Assembly (NCBI GenBank): GCA_001414485.1
Contig: LLEY01000239.1
Span: 1 to 64,000, forward strand
Reading direction: 5' to 3'
Length of the DNA: 64,000 nucleotides
Origin: Calycina herbarum
Taxonomy: Eukaryota; Ascomycota; Leotiomycetes; Helotiales; Pezizellaceae
Each line of letters begins with the position of its first letter. Within the stretch, counting starts at the first letter, position 1. Both the position numbers and the translations under genes were made by a program. The notes under the pieces are model-generated. The model made no database searches. It had not been told where the DNA came from and saw only the letters and a program-made list of their open reading frames with translations. Below, in pieces: positions 37,912-47,986 of this stretch.

Positions 37912-38127
37912 GCATGACAAATTTTGGTCGTTTTTGAAACGTTAGGAAGGCAACAACAACGATATATGCAGATTGATAATGGGCCGTTGAAGAACATTCA
38001 AGTGGTGCGAAATTATATTAATTTCTGACAGTTGATCTATGACGAGAACACGAACTTTCTCCATATGCCATCAAATAAATCTCAAGTCCATATTACACAT
38101 TCATTTCTTAAATGAAAGTAAATATGC

Positions 38128-38694
38128 TCACATGGCCCCGTAAGCCGCAGCACCAGCAACCAAAACCGGTGCCTTAGTAATAACAGCCCCTCCAGCCCTC
38201 GAACTACTAGTACTAGTCCCAATCACAGTAGCCCCCGTTCCACTTCCAGAAACAGTGATACTGGTTCCAACACCACTTCCACCACTTCCACTATTATCAA
38301 GTCCAGCAAGTGACCTCGCCGAATCACCAATACAAGTCAAGCCCGGAGTAACCTCCGTTGTAATTGCTCGCTTCTGCACTGGTAGAACAGCTCGGGCGGT
38401 TACCTGAGCGGCATCGGTGCGGATACTACTATTGCTTTGAGAGGACTCGCGTGTTTCGGAGCGAGATGACAGGGAGGCGGATCTGCTTGAGTCCCGAGAG
38501 GAGAGAGAAGCTGAGCGAGAGGAATCTCGGGAGGAAAATGATGCGCTGAAGGAGGAGACTACGGGGCCGGAGAAGCCGCCGTTTACACAGCAGTAGTTAT
38601 TGAAGATGCTTCCTCCACAGGAGTCGATTTCTGATTGTGCCAGGGCGGGGGTGAGGAGGGAGAGTGAGAAGAGGATAAGAGTTCAGAATTTCAT
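38128..38694 (-). pseudogene. Serine-rich secreted, probably GPI-anchored surface protein with a stop at codon 4
   Basis: From ATG at 38694 the reading is M-K-F-stop, then a perfect secretion signal (TLILFSLSLLTPALA) and about 165 open residues. A cysteine cluster follows (SCGGSIFNNYCCVNGG), then a long Ser/Arg-rich region, a Gly/Ser/Thr-rich region and a hydrophobic tail (APVLVAGAAAYGAM) fitting a GPI-attachment signal. The TGA is at 38683-38685; Ser (TCA) would be expected. No other ATG upstream could supply the signal peptide in frame. It is either a recent nonsense mutation or a base error. The rest shows no decay. Confidence 0.65.
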
Positions 38695-39240
38695 TTTGAG
38701 TTTTGGTGGTTTTGTTTATTGATATTTAAAAACAGGGGAAGATAGTGACTGTGATTATGTTCGAATGATGGGGGGATTTATATTCTTTTCTTGCACGTCC
38801 CGGGTACATCAATCGATGAAACTTATTAGCGGAAATGCATGATATCAAAGGGCTGTAATTCTGCGTTCTTAGTTAGTGATTTACGTCAAGCGACTTTTCC
38901 TATTCTGTAAAAATCATGCCGATTTAAGGGACGCATAGGCGCCAAGGTGTTCAGCCATTGGTCTCTGATGGGTCTTTGGGGAAAAATCAACATCCGAGGT
39001 CGCCAAATCGCCAAAAGTAGTTTCACTAGATATATCACGCTAAGTCTAGCGTATAGTCTAAATCGACATCCTTCTCAGGTAATTCGTCGCATGACAAGCC
39101 ACTAAGAGTTCCCCATACGGAATACGAGCTTTCCGCTTTGTGTGTGACGGGGCCCACTGACAGCTGTTTTGCGCTGGCGTAGAAGCTAGGAAAGCGGGCA
39201 GCACAACTGACCTTGAAACCCATACTTGAACAAGATCTCA
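38695..39240. other. Intergenic
   Basis: This region lies upstream of the serine-rich gene and downstream of the F-box gene. No gene or repeat was recognised. Confidence 0.35.
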
Positions 39241-40497
39241 CTAAACAGACCATTCCTTCTTCCAAATCCAGAACATCCCATAAGATCGCCCGCCAGTTCC
39301 CCAACTCCCAATGATCCCCAACGGTCCTAACATACCATCCCAATCCCACTGAGGGCCCGGAGCATAATCTTTGTTAATTCGTACTTTCCCATCCCTCCTC
39401 ACCCACCCAGTGAGATCAAACCCCCCAACCCTATCCACGCCGCTACTCTTCAATTTGATTTTCCCATGCTCATCAACCTCCTCCGTCTGAAAACGAATTC
39501 TTTGCATAGGCGGGTCGATAGAAGCATTCATAATATCCATACCCAAGTTGTAGTATCCAACCCATTCTCCGTCCTCGAGAAACGAGCGAGAGATAATCAT
39601 AGGAAGTTTTCCATACGTCGGTAATTCCGAAAATGGCAATCCAAAATCCAGTAACTCCTTCAATGGAATTTTCTCCAATTTTGGCGGGAAGATCCAACGT
39701 GGGGCCGCTCGTTGACATCTTGCTAGTATCTCGTGGGTGAAAAAAATCGCGAACGTAGAATATGGTGATCCAGGATGATAAATTTTGTTGTTTACAAAAC
39801 CTATACTCCTCTGTAGCTGTTCTTTCAGACCTAGGAGGTCATCTACCCGCGCCTGCCTTTGCAACTCGCTCTGCGACTCGAGTGCTTGTGAGGCATCATA
39901 GAGCATGGTCAGGGCAAGAATGAAGCACAGCGTTTCCCTATGCGGGTTTTCTCCACGACCTGAAGCACACCGTTGAAGCATGTTGCCTCTCGAAATGTGT
40001 CGGATTAACGGATAACCTTGAGTGATGAGATGAGGCGCAAACTTGACAATTTCCGCACAAGGGATTTGGATTCCTAGCTGTCGTTCTGCCTCCCGCTCCT
40101 CGTCTGAACACCAACCATCGAAGATTGGGAAAGTTTGGTTTGCAATCCACTCTCGCGCTCTGAGATCGGCGAGTGCCCAGCGTGCGTATGTTGTCACTGG
40201 CGTTTGAGGAGGAAGAAAACCCAAGTCCCAATTTCCGGCCATTTGGGTTAGAGTAAGAGTGAAATCCACGTCCCAACTTCTGCCAGCCCATGGTATTGGG
40301 CTTCTGCCAACACATGTCGGTGTATGACTGTTGCCATTTCGGACGACCGCTTTATAAACAGTCGGATCGTGGAGGGTACTGTAAAACCGGCGTGAGACAG
40401 CAATAAGCGCCAGCAAAGAATCCGTAGGTGAATGAGTTGCAATTCGTCTTAGTATTTCTGGTGGAAGTAAGTCGAGTCTTGAAATCGTAGATGTCAT
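39241..40497 (-). CDS. F-box domain protein
   Basis: This single-exon gene encodes 418 residues from ATG at 40497. The N-terminus has a recognisable F-box, LDLLPPEILRRIATHSPTDSLLALIAVSRRFYSTLHDPTVYKAVV, at about residues 8-50. That motif normally binds Skp1 and recruits substrates to an SCF ubiquitin ligase. The remainder has no repeats I recognise: Trp- and Pro-rich, with a middle region (LQRQARVDDLLGLKEQLQRS) likely to be helical and a Gly/Trp-rich C-terminus (PQWDWDGMLGPLGIIGSWG). The target is unknown. Fungal genomes carry many such lineage-specific F-box genes. No lesions are seen. Confidence 0.75.
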   Translation of the reverse strand: MTSTISRLDLLPPEILRRIATHSPTDSLLALIAVSRRFYSTLHDPTVYKAVVRNGNSHTPTCVGRSPIPWAGRSWDVDFTLTLTQMAGNWDLGFLPPQTPVTTYARWALADLRAREWIANQTFPIFDGWCSDEEREAERQLGIQIPCAEIVKFAPHLITQGYPLIRHISRGNMLQRCASGRGENPHRETLCFILALTMLYDASQALESQSELQRQARVDDLLGLKEQLQRSIGFVNNKIYHPGSPYSTFAIFFTHEILARCQRAAPRWIFPPKLEKIPLKELLDFGLPFSELPTYGKLPMIISRSFLEDGEWVGYYNLGMDIMNASIDPPMQRIRFQTEEVDEHGKIKLKSSGVDRVGGFDLTGWVRRDGKVRINKDYAPGPQWDWDGMLGPLGIIGSWGTGGRSYGMFWIWKKEWSV

Positions 40498-40891
40498 TTC
40501 GAAAACTTGAAAGACACAGGTTGATTGAATAAAGGACAAGTGATGAGTAGATAAGGGCGGGGTTCTGCCACGCCCTGGTGCCTAAAGGCGGTGAAGATTG
40601 GCGAAGATCAAGGGGGCAGTTGACCAACTTGGTTAGTTCAGTAGGACATCAGTTCTTCTGTAAATTTCCACCAGATGCGCTTTGATTGTCTATAGTTTCG
40701 ATTATTTAAATTACACTCTAAGTTCAAGAAGAGAAACAAAAAGTAAAACCTACATTGAAGTAAAAGGCTACCAAAGGAAGAGCCTCACGAAAGCAAATCC
40801 TTCATGTGATGATTTCCATTCAAAATCCATCATTAGCAATCATAACAGTTCTCAACCAATCGACTCCTCACGCTAGCCGAGAACAATGGCA
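40498..40891. other. Intergenic
   Basis: This is the promoter side of the F-box gene and the 3' side of the transporter gene. No other feature was seen. Confidence 0.35.
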
Positions 40892-42743
40892 CTATTCCCC
40901 CTTTTTAGAACCAACACCTCCGTCACTCTTCTCCACAGCAACAACCCCCTCAACATCATCCTCCCCCCTCTCCCCGAGGCCAGCCCTCTTCCTATCCCTC
41001 CCTTCCAGCATTCTCAGCACAAAACACAAAAGAATAATGCCCACCCCCGCAACCGTCGCACCCGTAAACCCAGCCGTAAACCGAGGACCCTGAACCGTCC
41101 TCCAAATCGCCAAGTTCCACCAAACTTGCATGATAAAAGAAAAAGTATTCGAGCTCGCAACGGCAAAACCCCTCATCTCATGATCATCAGGTATCAGCTC
41201 GGGGTACCAAGCGTACCACAGCCCCGGAACACCCGAGCAAACATAGCTCAGGTAGAAGGCGGTGTATTTTAACCCAAGCGGTATATTCCAGATTATGAGG
41301 ACGATGGTTGAGAAGAGTGTTACTAGTTGCATCGCAACAATAAGCTGCCACCGTTTCCCATTAAATAGAGGGGAGTCGGAGAGCATCCCCGCAACGACTT
41401 GGACGACAGCCGCGATAGCTGGCTGGGCGGTGGGAAGGACATTGATTTTGTTAACCGAGAACTTCTCCGCCTTAAGCCAAAGCGCCATAGCAGGTTGTTG
41501 TATCGGCAATGCCCCTTGAATCAAACTATATCCAAAAGGTAAAACCCAGAACTGCCACGTCTTCATAATGCGAAAGATTTTCTTTCTGTCCCAAGGCGAG
41601 GAGCCGAGAGGTTTGTAACCATCTTTCAGCAGACACGTTTTCGCGAATTCAACTTCGGCCTCGGAGAAGAACCAGGCGCGTGTGGTTTCGGGAAAGTCGG
41701 GACAGAAGAAGTAGCCTAGGATTCCGATGGGGAGACTGATTATGCCGCAGATGATGAAGAGCCATTGCCAGCCGCTGTGTCCCAGTTTACCGTCGAGATT
41801 ATCGTAGGCTGCTGCTTGTAAGTAGCCGCTGAACATGCGACTCAAACTCGTGGTACAATAAAATAAAGTCAGACGTTTAGCGCGTTCTTCCTTCGTATCT
41901 GCACTCATATCAGTATTTCTCATTTCACTTGTGGCTGATCAGAAATGAATGTGACTTACACCAAGAACTCATAAGATAAATAATACAAGGAAAAAACGGC
42001 CCCTCAAAAAACCCAATAAGAAACCTCAACCCATAAAGTTGCGGAATAGATGTAACAGCCGCGCTACAAAACGTAGCCACGCTCCACAACACCTGAAAAG
42101 TAGGGATAAGAATCGACGCTCTAACCCTTGTAACAAGCATCACAGAAGGAATCTCGCTAATAACATAACCAGCGGTAAAAACATTAGAGGCATATGTCAA
42201 CTGACTTCCATTCATCTGAAGACTCTCCTTCATTCCAGAGACGTACGCATTGTTGACATTGGCTTGATCGAGATTTTTGCAGAAGTAACCTAGACAACCG
42301 TAGGTTAGGAGGAAGAAATCTAGTTTGAGGAGGAATCGTTTTTCTTCTGGGGATTTGTCGGGGTCGTCTGCAGGATCTTGGAGTTAGTATACTTCTTTTG
42401 GGTGTTTTTGGGGAGTAGGAGCAAGAGTATTAAGCACTGTGATCGAAAGTTTGAGAATGAGGGATGTTTCAGCTCTAGTTTTTACCCAAAGAAGGAATAT
42501 ATTTAGAGAAGCTGGGTACTCACCCCAGATGTAGCGTTGAATTGTGCGTTGTACACGACGTGTGGTTCCCCAGATCCCCGGTTGTTCCCATGCTTTAACC
42601 AACTTGACAACCTCCTCGGTCCTCGAGTTTCTGGAGCTATCATCGTCGGATTTCATGACATTCGCAATTGCCGTTTCTGGATGTTTCTCATCGAACACAG
42701 GGAGGCTTGAATCAACAGGATGGGATGTAATAACCGTCATCAT
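40892..42743 (-). CDS. MFS transporter, anion:cation symporter family, pantothenate (Liz1/Fen2)-like
   Basis: This is a plasma-membrane 12-helix permease of about 544 residues. Exons are 42743-42524, 42367-41960 and 41898-40892; introns are 156 and 61 bp. The splice joins are confirmed by continuous family motifs: RYIWDDPDKSPEEKRFLLKLDFFLLTYGCLGYF across intron 1 and SSWYTKEERAKRLTLFY across intron 2. Further signatures are NLDQANVNNAYVSGMKE, LRFLIGFFEGPFFPCIIYL, GYLQAAAYDNLDGKLG, GWQWLFIICGIISLPIG and FCPDFPETTRAWFF, all typical of the Liz1/Fen2 branch of the Dal5/ACS family. An ATG at 42791 would add 16 residues. Its substrate may be pantothenate or another small organic anion. It may export or import compounds for the adjacent cluster, but this is not shown. 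Confidence 0.85.
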
Positions 42744-43649
42744 GCAGCTGGAATAAAAGATATCGTCGTCGCTTGATCGACCCAAACCCATCAACCAGCC
42801 AGCCACTTCCCTTTTTATACATGCCTAATAAATTGTTATCTCACTATCTCTTCAAAAACCTGCTGAGCTTTGTCAGGAATGGATTGCACCATTAAGGTAC
42901 GACTGTCACCATTCCAACCCAATAGTAGTGATGGGAACGGAGGTACTAACCAGGTGGTGACCTTGGGTTATCAAACCCCGCTTTTCGGATCATCGACTGC
43001 TGCTCCTAATACGCACCTAAGGTTGCATTTTAGATGAAGGCAGCTAAGGGCGATGAAATATGGGGTGTTGGGAAGTACTATAACAGGGGTATGAATGATG
43101 AAATATATGCTGGTTGTGATACCATAAGCGAGCAACGGGGGATATGCAGCAACTTTTGAACAATAGTGTTGCCACAGATAGAAAAAATGTATCAGTCAAT
43201 AGAAAGAAAGTTGTAATGCCTACTTTAAAAACAAACAATTTCAATCGAGTATCATTTGAACAAGTTCCAGGTACAGTAAGGTGCTGAACGTCTCTTTCTC
43301 ACTAAGGAATATTCGCCACTTTTGATATCAACATACGACGAAGCAAGATATTGATATGCAACATAGATCCATGGAAGTTCCACGGTAAGTACCAATCCAC
43401 TCAGGATGTCGTCGGCTACTCTTCTCGTCCAGAGGGCCTATTTCATTCAAGGACGACCGAAAGAAAGAGCTTGGAGATATTAGACAAGTGAACTGCGTAA
43501 GCAATATTCGGGAGAAACAGGAAAGAAGAGAGGAAATATCTAAACATATCTGCGGGGTATCGAGATGACAACCAAAACAAGCAAAATACGAAAACCGGAC
43601 CCCCTGAACAGCCCCTAGACCAGCCAGCTAGATTTTAACATGTTGATTC
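42744..43649. other. Intergenic, 0.9 kb
   Basis: The region lies between the 5' end of the transporter gene and the 3' end of the ClpP gene. I see no conserved coding sequence, repeat or RNA gene. Composition is ordinary. Confidence 0.35.
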
Positions 43650-44561
43650 CTATGGTGTTGCCTCTTCATCCGTTTTCTCCTTCTGCCTCTTATCTAACAC
43701 TTCATCCACAATACCCATTTCCAGTGCCTCAGCCGCACTCATAAATTTGTCTCGCTCCATGACCTTTTCGATATCCTCTAATGTATGTGGTTTCGTCAAA
43801 TGACGCGTATATATCTCGTTGAGTTGTTTTCGAACTCTCAGGATTTCGGTAGCGTGGATTGCAATATCAGAGGCTTGACCGAAGTATCCTCCACTTGGTT
43901 GATGGACCATGATGGACGAGTGTGGTAGGCAGAACCGTTTCCCTGGCTCTCCTCCGCAGAGTAACAGTGATCCCATTGATGCTGCTTGTCCGACGCATAC
44001 CGTTGAGACGGGCGAGCGAATGTATGTCATGGTATCGTAGATTGCGAGGCCAGCTGTGACGGAGCCGCCAGGCGAGTTGATGTAGAGTGTTATGGCCTTC
44101 TCGGGGTTGTCGGACTCAAGAAAGAGGAGTTGAGCCACGACGGCAGCAGAGACGGTTTCGTTGACTTCGCCATTCAGACAGATGATTCGTTCCTAAAATG
44201 GATTAGTTGAGGCGTGAGATCATGAGAAATTCTGCTATTGCCATACCTGGAGGAGTTTTGAGAAGATGTCGGCTGGTGAGGAGGTTTATGTTAGTTGGAC
44301 TGTTCCGTTGTGTAGAATTGGTCCTTGAAATGCGGCACCTTCAAGACATACAAGTACGATATCCTCCACCCTGAAAAGTCAGTATCGAAGGCGCGACGCT
44401 CAGAGCTTGGGGAAGCTCACAATGGTCTCTGTGATGTAGGGCACTGGCGTCCACATTTTGGACTCGGCGCAAAGCTGCGAGGCAGAGAAGCATCGCGTCG
44501 TGGTATTGAAGACATGCCTGGTGGGAGGAGCGCACGCCCGCAGAAAGGTCCGGGCAAACAT
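43650..44561 (-). CDS. clpP: Mitochondrial ATP-dependent Clp protease proteolytic subunit
   Basis: This is a serine peptidase (family S14) that degrades proteins in the mitochondrial matrix together with ClpX. Four exons give 242 residues: 44561-44421, 44370-44352 (only 19 bp), 44272-44247 (26 bp) and 44192-43650. Splicing yields [36 protein letters not shown], then the classic [30 protein letters not shown] with the nucleophile Ser134, [18 protein letters not shown] with His159, and [20 protein letters not shown] with the Asp region. The N-terminus ([28 protein letters not shown]) is an Arg-rich mitochondrial presequence. It is transcribed divergently from a second probable mitochondrial gene 217 bp away. 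Confidence 0.95.
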
Positions 44562-44778
44562 ATTTGAGGAGTTGTTGAATTGGAGGGTTCACGATGTTAA
44601 ATCATGGTGTTGTTGATAAATCTTACTTGGGAGCTTAAGCTCAACCTCCGGTACAGCTCCGACTGACCTCGGATCGGGCCGCAAAACGGGGAGTCAATTT
44701 ATTTTGAGGATTCGAGAGCACAACACCATCTCCAACCACCAGCTCAGTCCTTCACGTCCAACTGGAATATAATGTGGT
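44562..44778. promoter_or_regulatory. Bidirectional promoter between clpP and a mitochondria-directed gene
   Basis: Only 217 bp separate the two divergent start codons. The stretch is GC-rich in the middle (about 44640-44690, CTCCGGTACAGCTCCGACTG and GGATCGGGCCGC), with no TATA box. Shared regulation is an inference. Confidence 0.4.
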
Positions 44779-46098
44779 ATGTCCATGTCCATACTGGCGA
44801 AACCTAGACGCCGCACTCTTGCCAGGTGCCTCGCATCGACGCATCCGGCCCTTCCTCCAAGCCGCGCTGCTCCTGCGCGACAGCCATACCCATACCCATA
44901 CATACCGCAACGATGTCTTTCCGACGGAAAACCTCGAGATGAACCACCTCCCTTGAGACGTATCCGGAATGACGTGGCTCCACCGCCATACGAAGAATTG
45001 GACCTGGGTGGATTCGCCATATCTCTGATCGAGACCGCAGAAGAGGAATTCGATACCGCCAATGCATTCGCAGTCAAAGGAGCATGGAAAGCTCCAAACT
45101 TCCCCGTTTCTCCTCTCATGGACCCCAAGTTCCTCGCAGCGCGGCAGCAGAATCAAATCCCCAAAGCACTTCCCAGCAACGAGCCGACTCTCTTCCAACG
45201 AAGGCTAGCTTTAAATCCATATGCCATCGCCCTCGCGACCCCAGTCCGACTATGTCAACTTACGAGGACCCCTTTACCTTCTTACTTTCTGCAAGATATG
45301 CAGTTGGCAATGCACCCTGATACCGGCAACCCTGTTTACGTCCCACGAGGCAGCTTCTTGGAGAAGAAGAAACTGAAGAGTCAAGTACAAACAGAGGTAC
45401 CCATCCGACGAACTCTCGAAGGAGATGAGGAACCGAACTCGACCATCTTATCCCAAGATCGGAATCTTCCCAAGTACCTGACTACCGAAGTCAGTGGGGG
45501 AAAGCGTATCGGCCCAAGTATATACACCCTCGCATCAAGAGCGTTACTAGCTTCGATGAACGATAAAAAGGCCGGCTTCGGTTCCATTCCACAAGCTCGC
45601 CTCCTATCCCAGCGAATTTTAAGAAGACCAAAAGTCTCCAAAGCCTTCTTCGACGGGCATTTTCGACCAGATATGCACGATTTCGTCCTCGAAATGGCCC
45701 GAAGACGTCTTTTCGAAATCCTCGCCAATCTCGACTCCCAGAAACGGCAGGTCTATTTATCAGGCTTTGATAACTGGAAGGCTGCCCTGGGCGTTTCTTC
45801 ATCCCGAAAAGTGGTATTTCTGTGGACGAAGCCGGTGAAAAACCAGGAAAATGTCCAGCCTCCTGGGGAGTTTGCGACAATTTGGAACGGGAAAACACGA
45901 GTGCCGTTACATAACTTGGAGATATTGCTGGGAAAGAAAAAACTGGAGGAATTGCGACGACACAAGGGGGATGGGGAACCAAGTTTATTCGACAAACCTA
46001 TCGTCAAGATCAAGAGCAAGAATATGACACTTGGTTTGCAGATGCGATTGTGGTGGCTGCAATGCTATTTAGCAGAGCACAAGAATATCAATTCATGA
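44779..46098 (+). CDS. Conserved fungal protein, probably mitochondrial
   Basis: This intron-less gene encodes 439 residues from ATG at 44779. The first 50 residues (AKPRRRTLARCLASTHPA and following) are rich in Arg, Ala and Ser without acids, a typical mitochondrial presequence. After a disordered Pro-rich linker comes a basic, mostly helical body: LFQRRLALNPYAIALATPVRLCQLTRTPLPSYFL, then PDTGNPVYVPRGSFLEKKK, SIYTLASRALLASM, RRPKVSKAFFDGHFRPDM and a C-terminal LGLQMRLWWLQCYLA. I do not recognise a named domain. The pattern recalls fungus-specific mitochondrial proteins tied to translation or respiratory growth. Divergence from clpP supports a mitochondrial role. No lesions are seen. Confidence 0.7.
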   Translation: MSMSILAKPRRRTLARCLASTHPALPPSRAAPARQPYPYPYIPQRCLSDGKPRDEPPPLRRIRNDVAPPPYEELDLGGFAISLIETAEEEFDTANAFAVKGAWKAPNFPVSPLMDPKFLAARQQNQIPKALPSNEPTLFQRRLALNPYAIALATPVRLCQLTRTPLPSYFLQDMQLAMHPDTGNPVYVPRGSFLEKKKLKSQVQTEVPIRRTLEGDEEPNSTILSQDRNLPKYLTTEVSGGKRIGPSIYTLASRALLASMNDKKAGFGSIPQARLLSQRILRRPKVSKAFFDGHFRPDMHDFVLEMARRRLFEILANLDSQKRQVYLSGFDNWKAALGVSSSRKVVFLWTKPVKNQENVQPPGEFATIWNGKTRVPLHNLEILLGKKKLEELRRHKGDGEPSLFDKPIVKIKSKNMTLGLQMRLWWLQCYLAEHKNINS

Positions 46099-46600
46099 TG
46101 GAGAATTATGTAGGATATTGTGTACAAAGTGGCTGTATCATATGGGATCTTTTTACAACACAAGAGGCGGGTTGTAAGGTAGTAATAAACGTAAAATAAT
46201 AGATGAGAAACCTACTTTATTCTGCCACATTAAATCTAAGAGTGTAAACGTAACTGCGACTGTAATAATAAATGCAAAATAAAGTCCCCCCCTCTTTTAC
46301 TACTTCTCCCTGTATAATGCTATTTAGCTAGAGCACAAGAAATAAACCCTCGATGAATGATGTAGTTTTCGTCCCACCACCATCCTCCATCTAGTCCCCT
46401 GGCTCCATTACTATCTAACAGAGCGCGAAAGCATATACCCTTGATTTAGTACAATCCCGTACCCATGACAATATTCATTACGCTAGTAGAGACAGCGAGT
46501 ACAGGCGTACTCATTACTCAACTCCATGCTTGCACTGGGATTGCTTGGAGAAAGACCTGTAGTAATATAGACATCACAATCGTAATTTCAAAGCTCCAAA
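46099..46600. other. Intergenic between convergent genes, with a short partial duplication
   Basis: These are the 3' flanks of the mitochondrial gene and the lipase gene. A segment near the upstream gene's end (ATGCTATTTAGCAGAGCAC at about 46062) recurs nearly unchanged at about 46317 (ATGCTATTTAGCTAGAGCAC), suggesting a small insertion or duplication. Two related GTAATAA...AAAATAA stretches lie between them. Confidence 0.4.
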
Positions 46601-47768
46601 TCATAATTTAGAAGCTGGCGCCTCCCCTTCCTCCGGATCAATTCTTGCCAGAATCCAATCCCCCACATCCTTCGCAAAGACGTCTCGATTGTCAGGGAGG
46701 TCAGCATGCAACTGATGATACCACCCCTCATAACTCTTAAACTCCTTATCCCCAATGTCCTGCTCTTCGATCCATTTTTTACTCGCGGGATAGCTGGTAC
46801 CCATATCCTTCGTCCCATGGCCTAACCAAATACTACGCACACCCTTATTTAACTTCGTCTTCCCCTGATTCAATGCCGCTGTACGATCAAGCATTCCCGA
46901 TAATCCTTCTAGAGTCCCGGTGTCGTGCATAAGAGGATCTGATTTTAAGGATGCAATGACTTCTGGGTCCCTCGTAAGGTTCTCCGGCGGTAACGGCGCA
47001 AGTCTCTTCATCTTCGGCATCACCCTCCCCGCCAACCTCCCAAGGAAAACCGTCACAGCACCAGGTTCATGGCCCTCAGGAAAGGCAATAAACGGACTCT
47101 CCAAGATCCACCCCCGTATACTCGGCATTAAATCCTCATACTTCGGATCACTCGCCAGTATCAAGGCTTCTCCTCCACCCATACTGTGACCCATGACGAA
47201 AACGGGGATTTCGGAGGGAAGATGCGATTTTATGAAGGAGACGATGTCGGATATTACGAGGGGGGTTGGACCGGTGAGGCCTTTTTGAGAGGGGTGAGCG
47301 ACGGATTTGCCCCAGCCGCGTTGGTCGAAGCCGTGGGTTTCGATGCCGCGAGAGGCGAGGGTGGGGAAGAGCTCGTAGTAACGATTGACATGATCGTTGA
47401 AGCCGTGGATGAAGATTAGTTTTGCGATTGGAGGGGCATCTGGCTGGAGGGGGTTAGCATTGTTGTGGTACAACGAGTGAGGGGGGAGAAGGCTCGCGAG
47501 AGTGGCAGTAAATACTTCAGGTTCGTACCTGCCTACGTAGTACTCGTTGTTCCAGCTTTTTGGGCAATTCAAAGTGATCATTCTAAACACTTGGAACTAT
47601 TTGAATTGTTGACCCAGGTGTTTAGAACAATGAAGTTCAATTGTCCCAAAGTGTTGGGTAATTGAAGTGAGGGGTTGAGAAGGGCAGTAGGAACCGACTT
47701 ACAATCCAGCTCTTGCAGTAGAGATCATGATCGCCAATGCGATGGGTGCCTTCCGTAGTAGTAGGCAT
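46601..47768 (-). CDS. Monoacylglycerol-lipase-like alpha/beta hydrolase with C-terminal SKL
   Basis: This is a serine hydrolase of 302 residues that probably cleaves monoacylglycerols or similar esters. Exon 1 (47768-47703) encodes MPTTTEGTHRIGDHDLYCK and SWI. A 259-bp intron (47702-47444) follows, then exon 2 (47443-46601) starting PDAPPIAKLIFIHGFNDHVN. The oxyanion region is HGF at residues 35-37, the nucleophile elbow GHSMGG has Ser109, and the later Asp (GHGTKD) and His (YHQLHAD) complete the triad. This matches the Yju3/MGL group in order and length. The protein ends SKL, a canonical type 1 peroxisomal targeting signal, unlike the lipid-droplet location of yeast Yju3. A reading that starts inside the intron is open but lacks the normal N-terminus. 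The intron carries an inverted repeat. Confidence 0.85.
47561..47647. repeat. Imperfect 30-bp inverted repeat within the lipase intron
   Basis: The arms are 47561-47590 (TGGGCAATTC...TTCTAAACAC) and 47618-47647 (GTGTTTAGAACAA...TTGTCCCA), about 80 percent complementary, with a 27-bp loop. It could form a hairpin in the pre-mRNA or be the residue of an inverted duplication. Confidence 0.6.
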
Positions 47769-47986
47769 CTTGTGTTGTATGGTGTTGTTGAGAGGTTGTG
47801 GTGCCCAGCTGATCCTCCGAGCTTGTGAGACAATGACCTCGGGTACTCCGCACCCTCAAGCTACCCCGGATTTCAGCGGAAATATCCCGCTACGGGTCAG
47901 CCCAACCCCTGACGTTCTCGAAATATTTTGGCATCTGGGCGCAATCGCAATTGAAGCTATTCACACCCCAAATCCACCTTCTTACC
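47769..47986. promoter_or_regulatory. Bidirectional promoter between the lipase and tRNA methyltransferase genes
   Basis: These 218 bp separate the two divergent ATGs, a compact head-to-head arrangement like the clpP pair. No specific element is identified. Confidence 0.4.

Noticed and set aside
39035..39349. Minus-strand frame of 104 codons overlapping the end of the F-box gene
   Set aside because: It overlaps the F-box coding end in another frame and shows no family signature.
41938..41961. A 24-bp intron in the transporter gene
   Set aside because: Too short to splice; a 61-bp intron (41959-41899) with a proper branch site gives the conserved SWYTKEERAKR join.
44694..45198. Minus-strand frames of about 145 codons opposite the start of the mitochondrial gene
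   Set aside because: They are antisense to a gene with a typical presequence and a long conserved body; probably caused by the GC-rich codon use.
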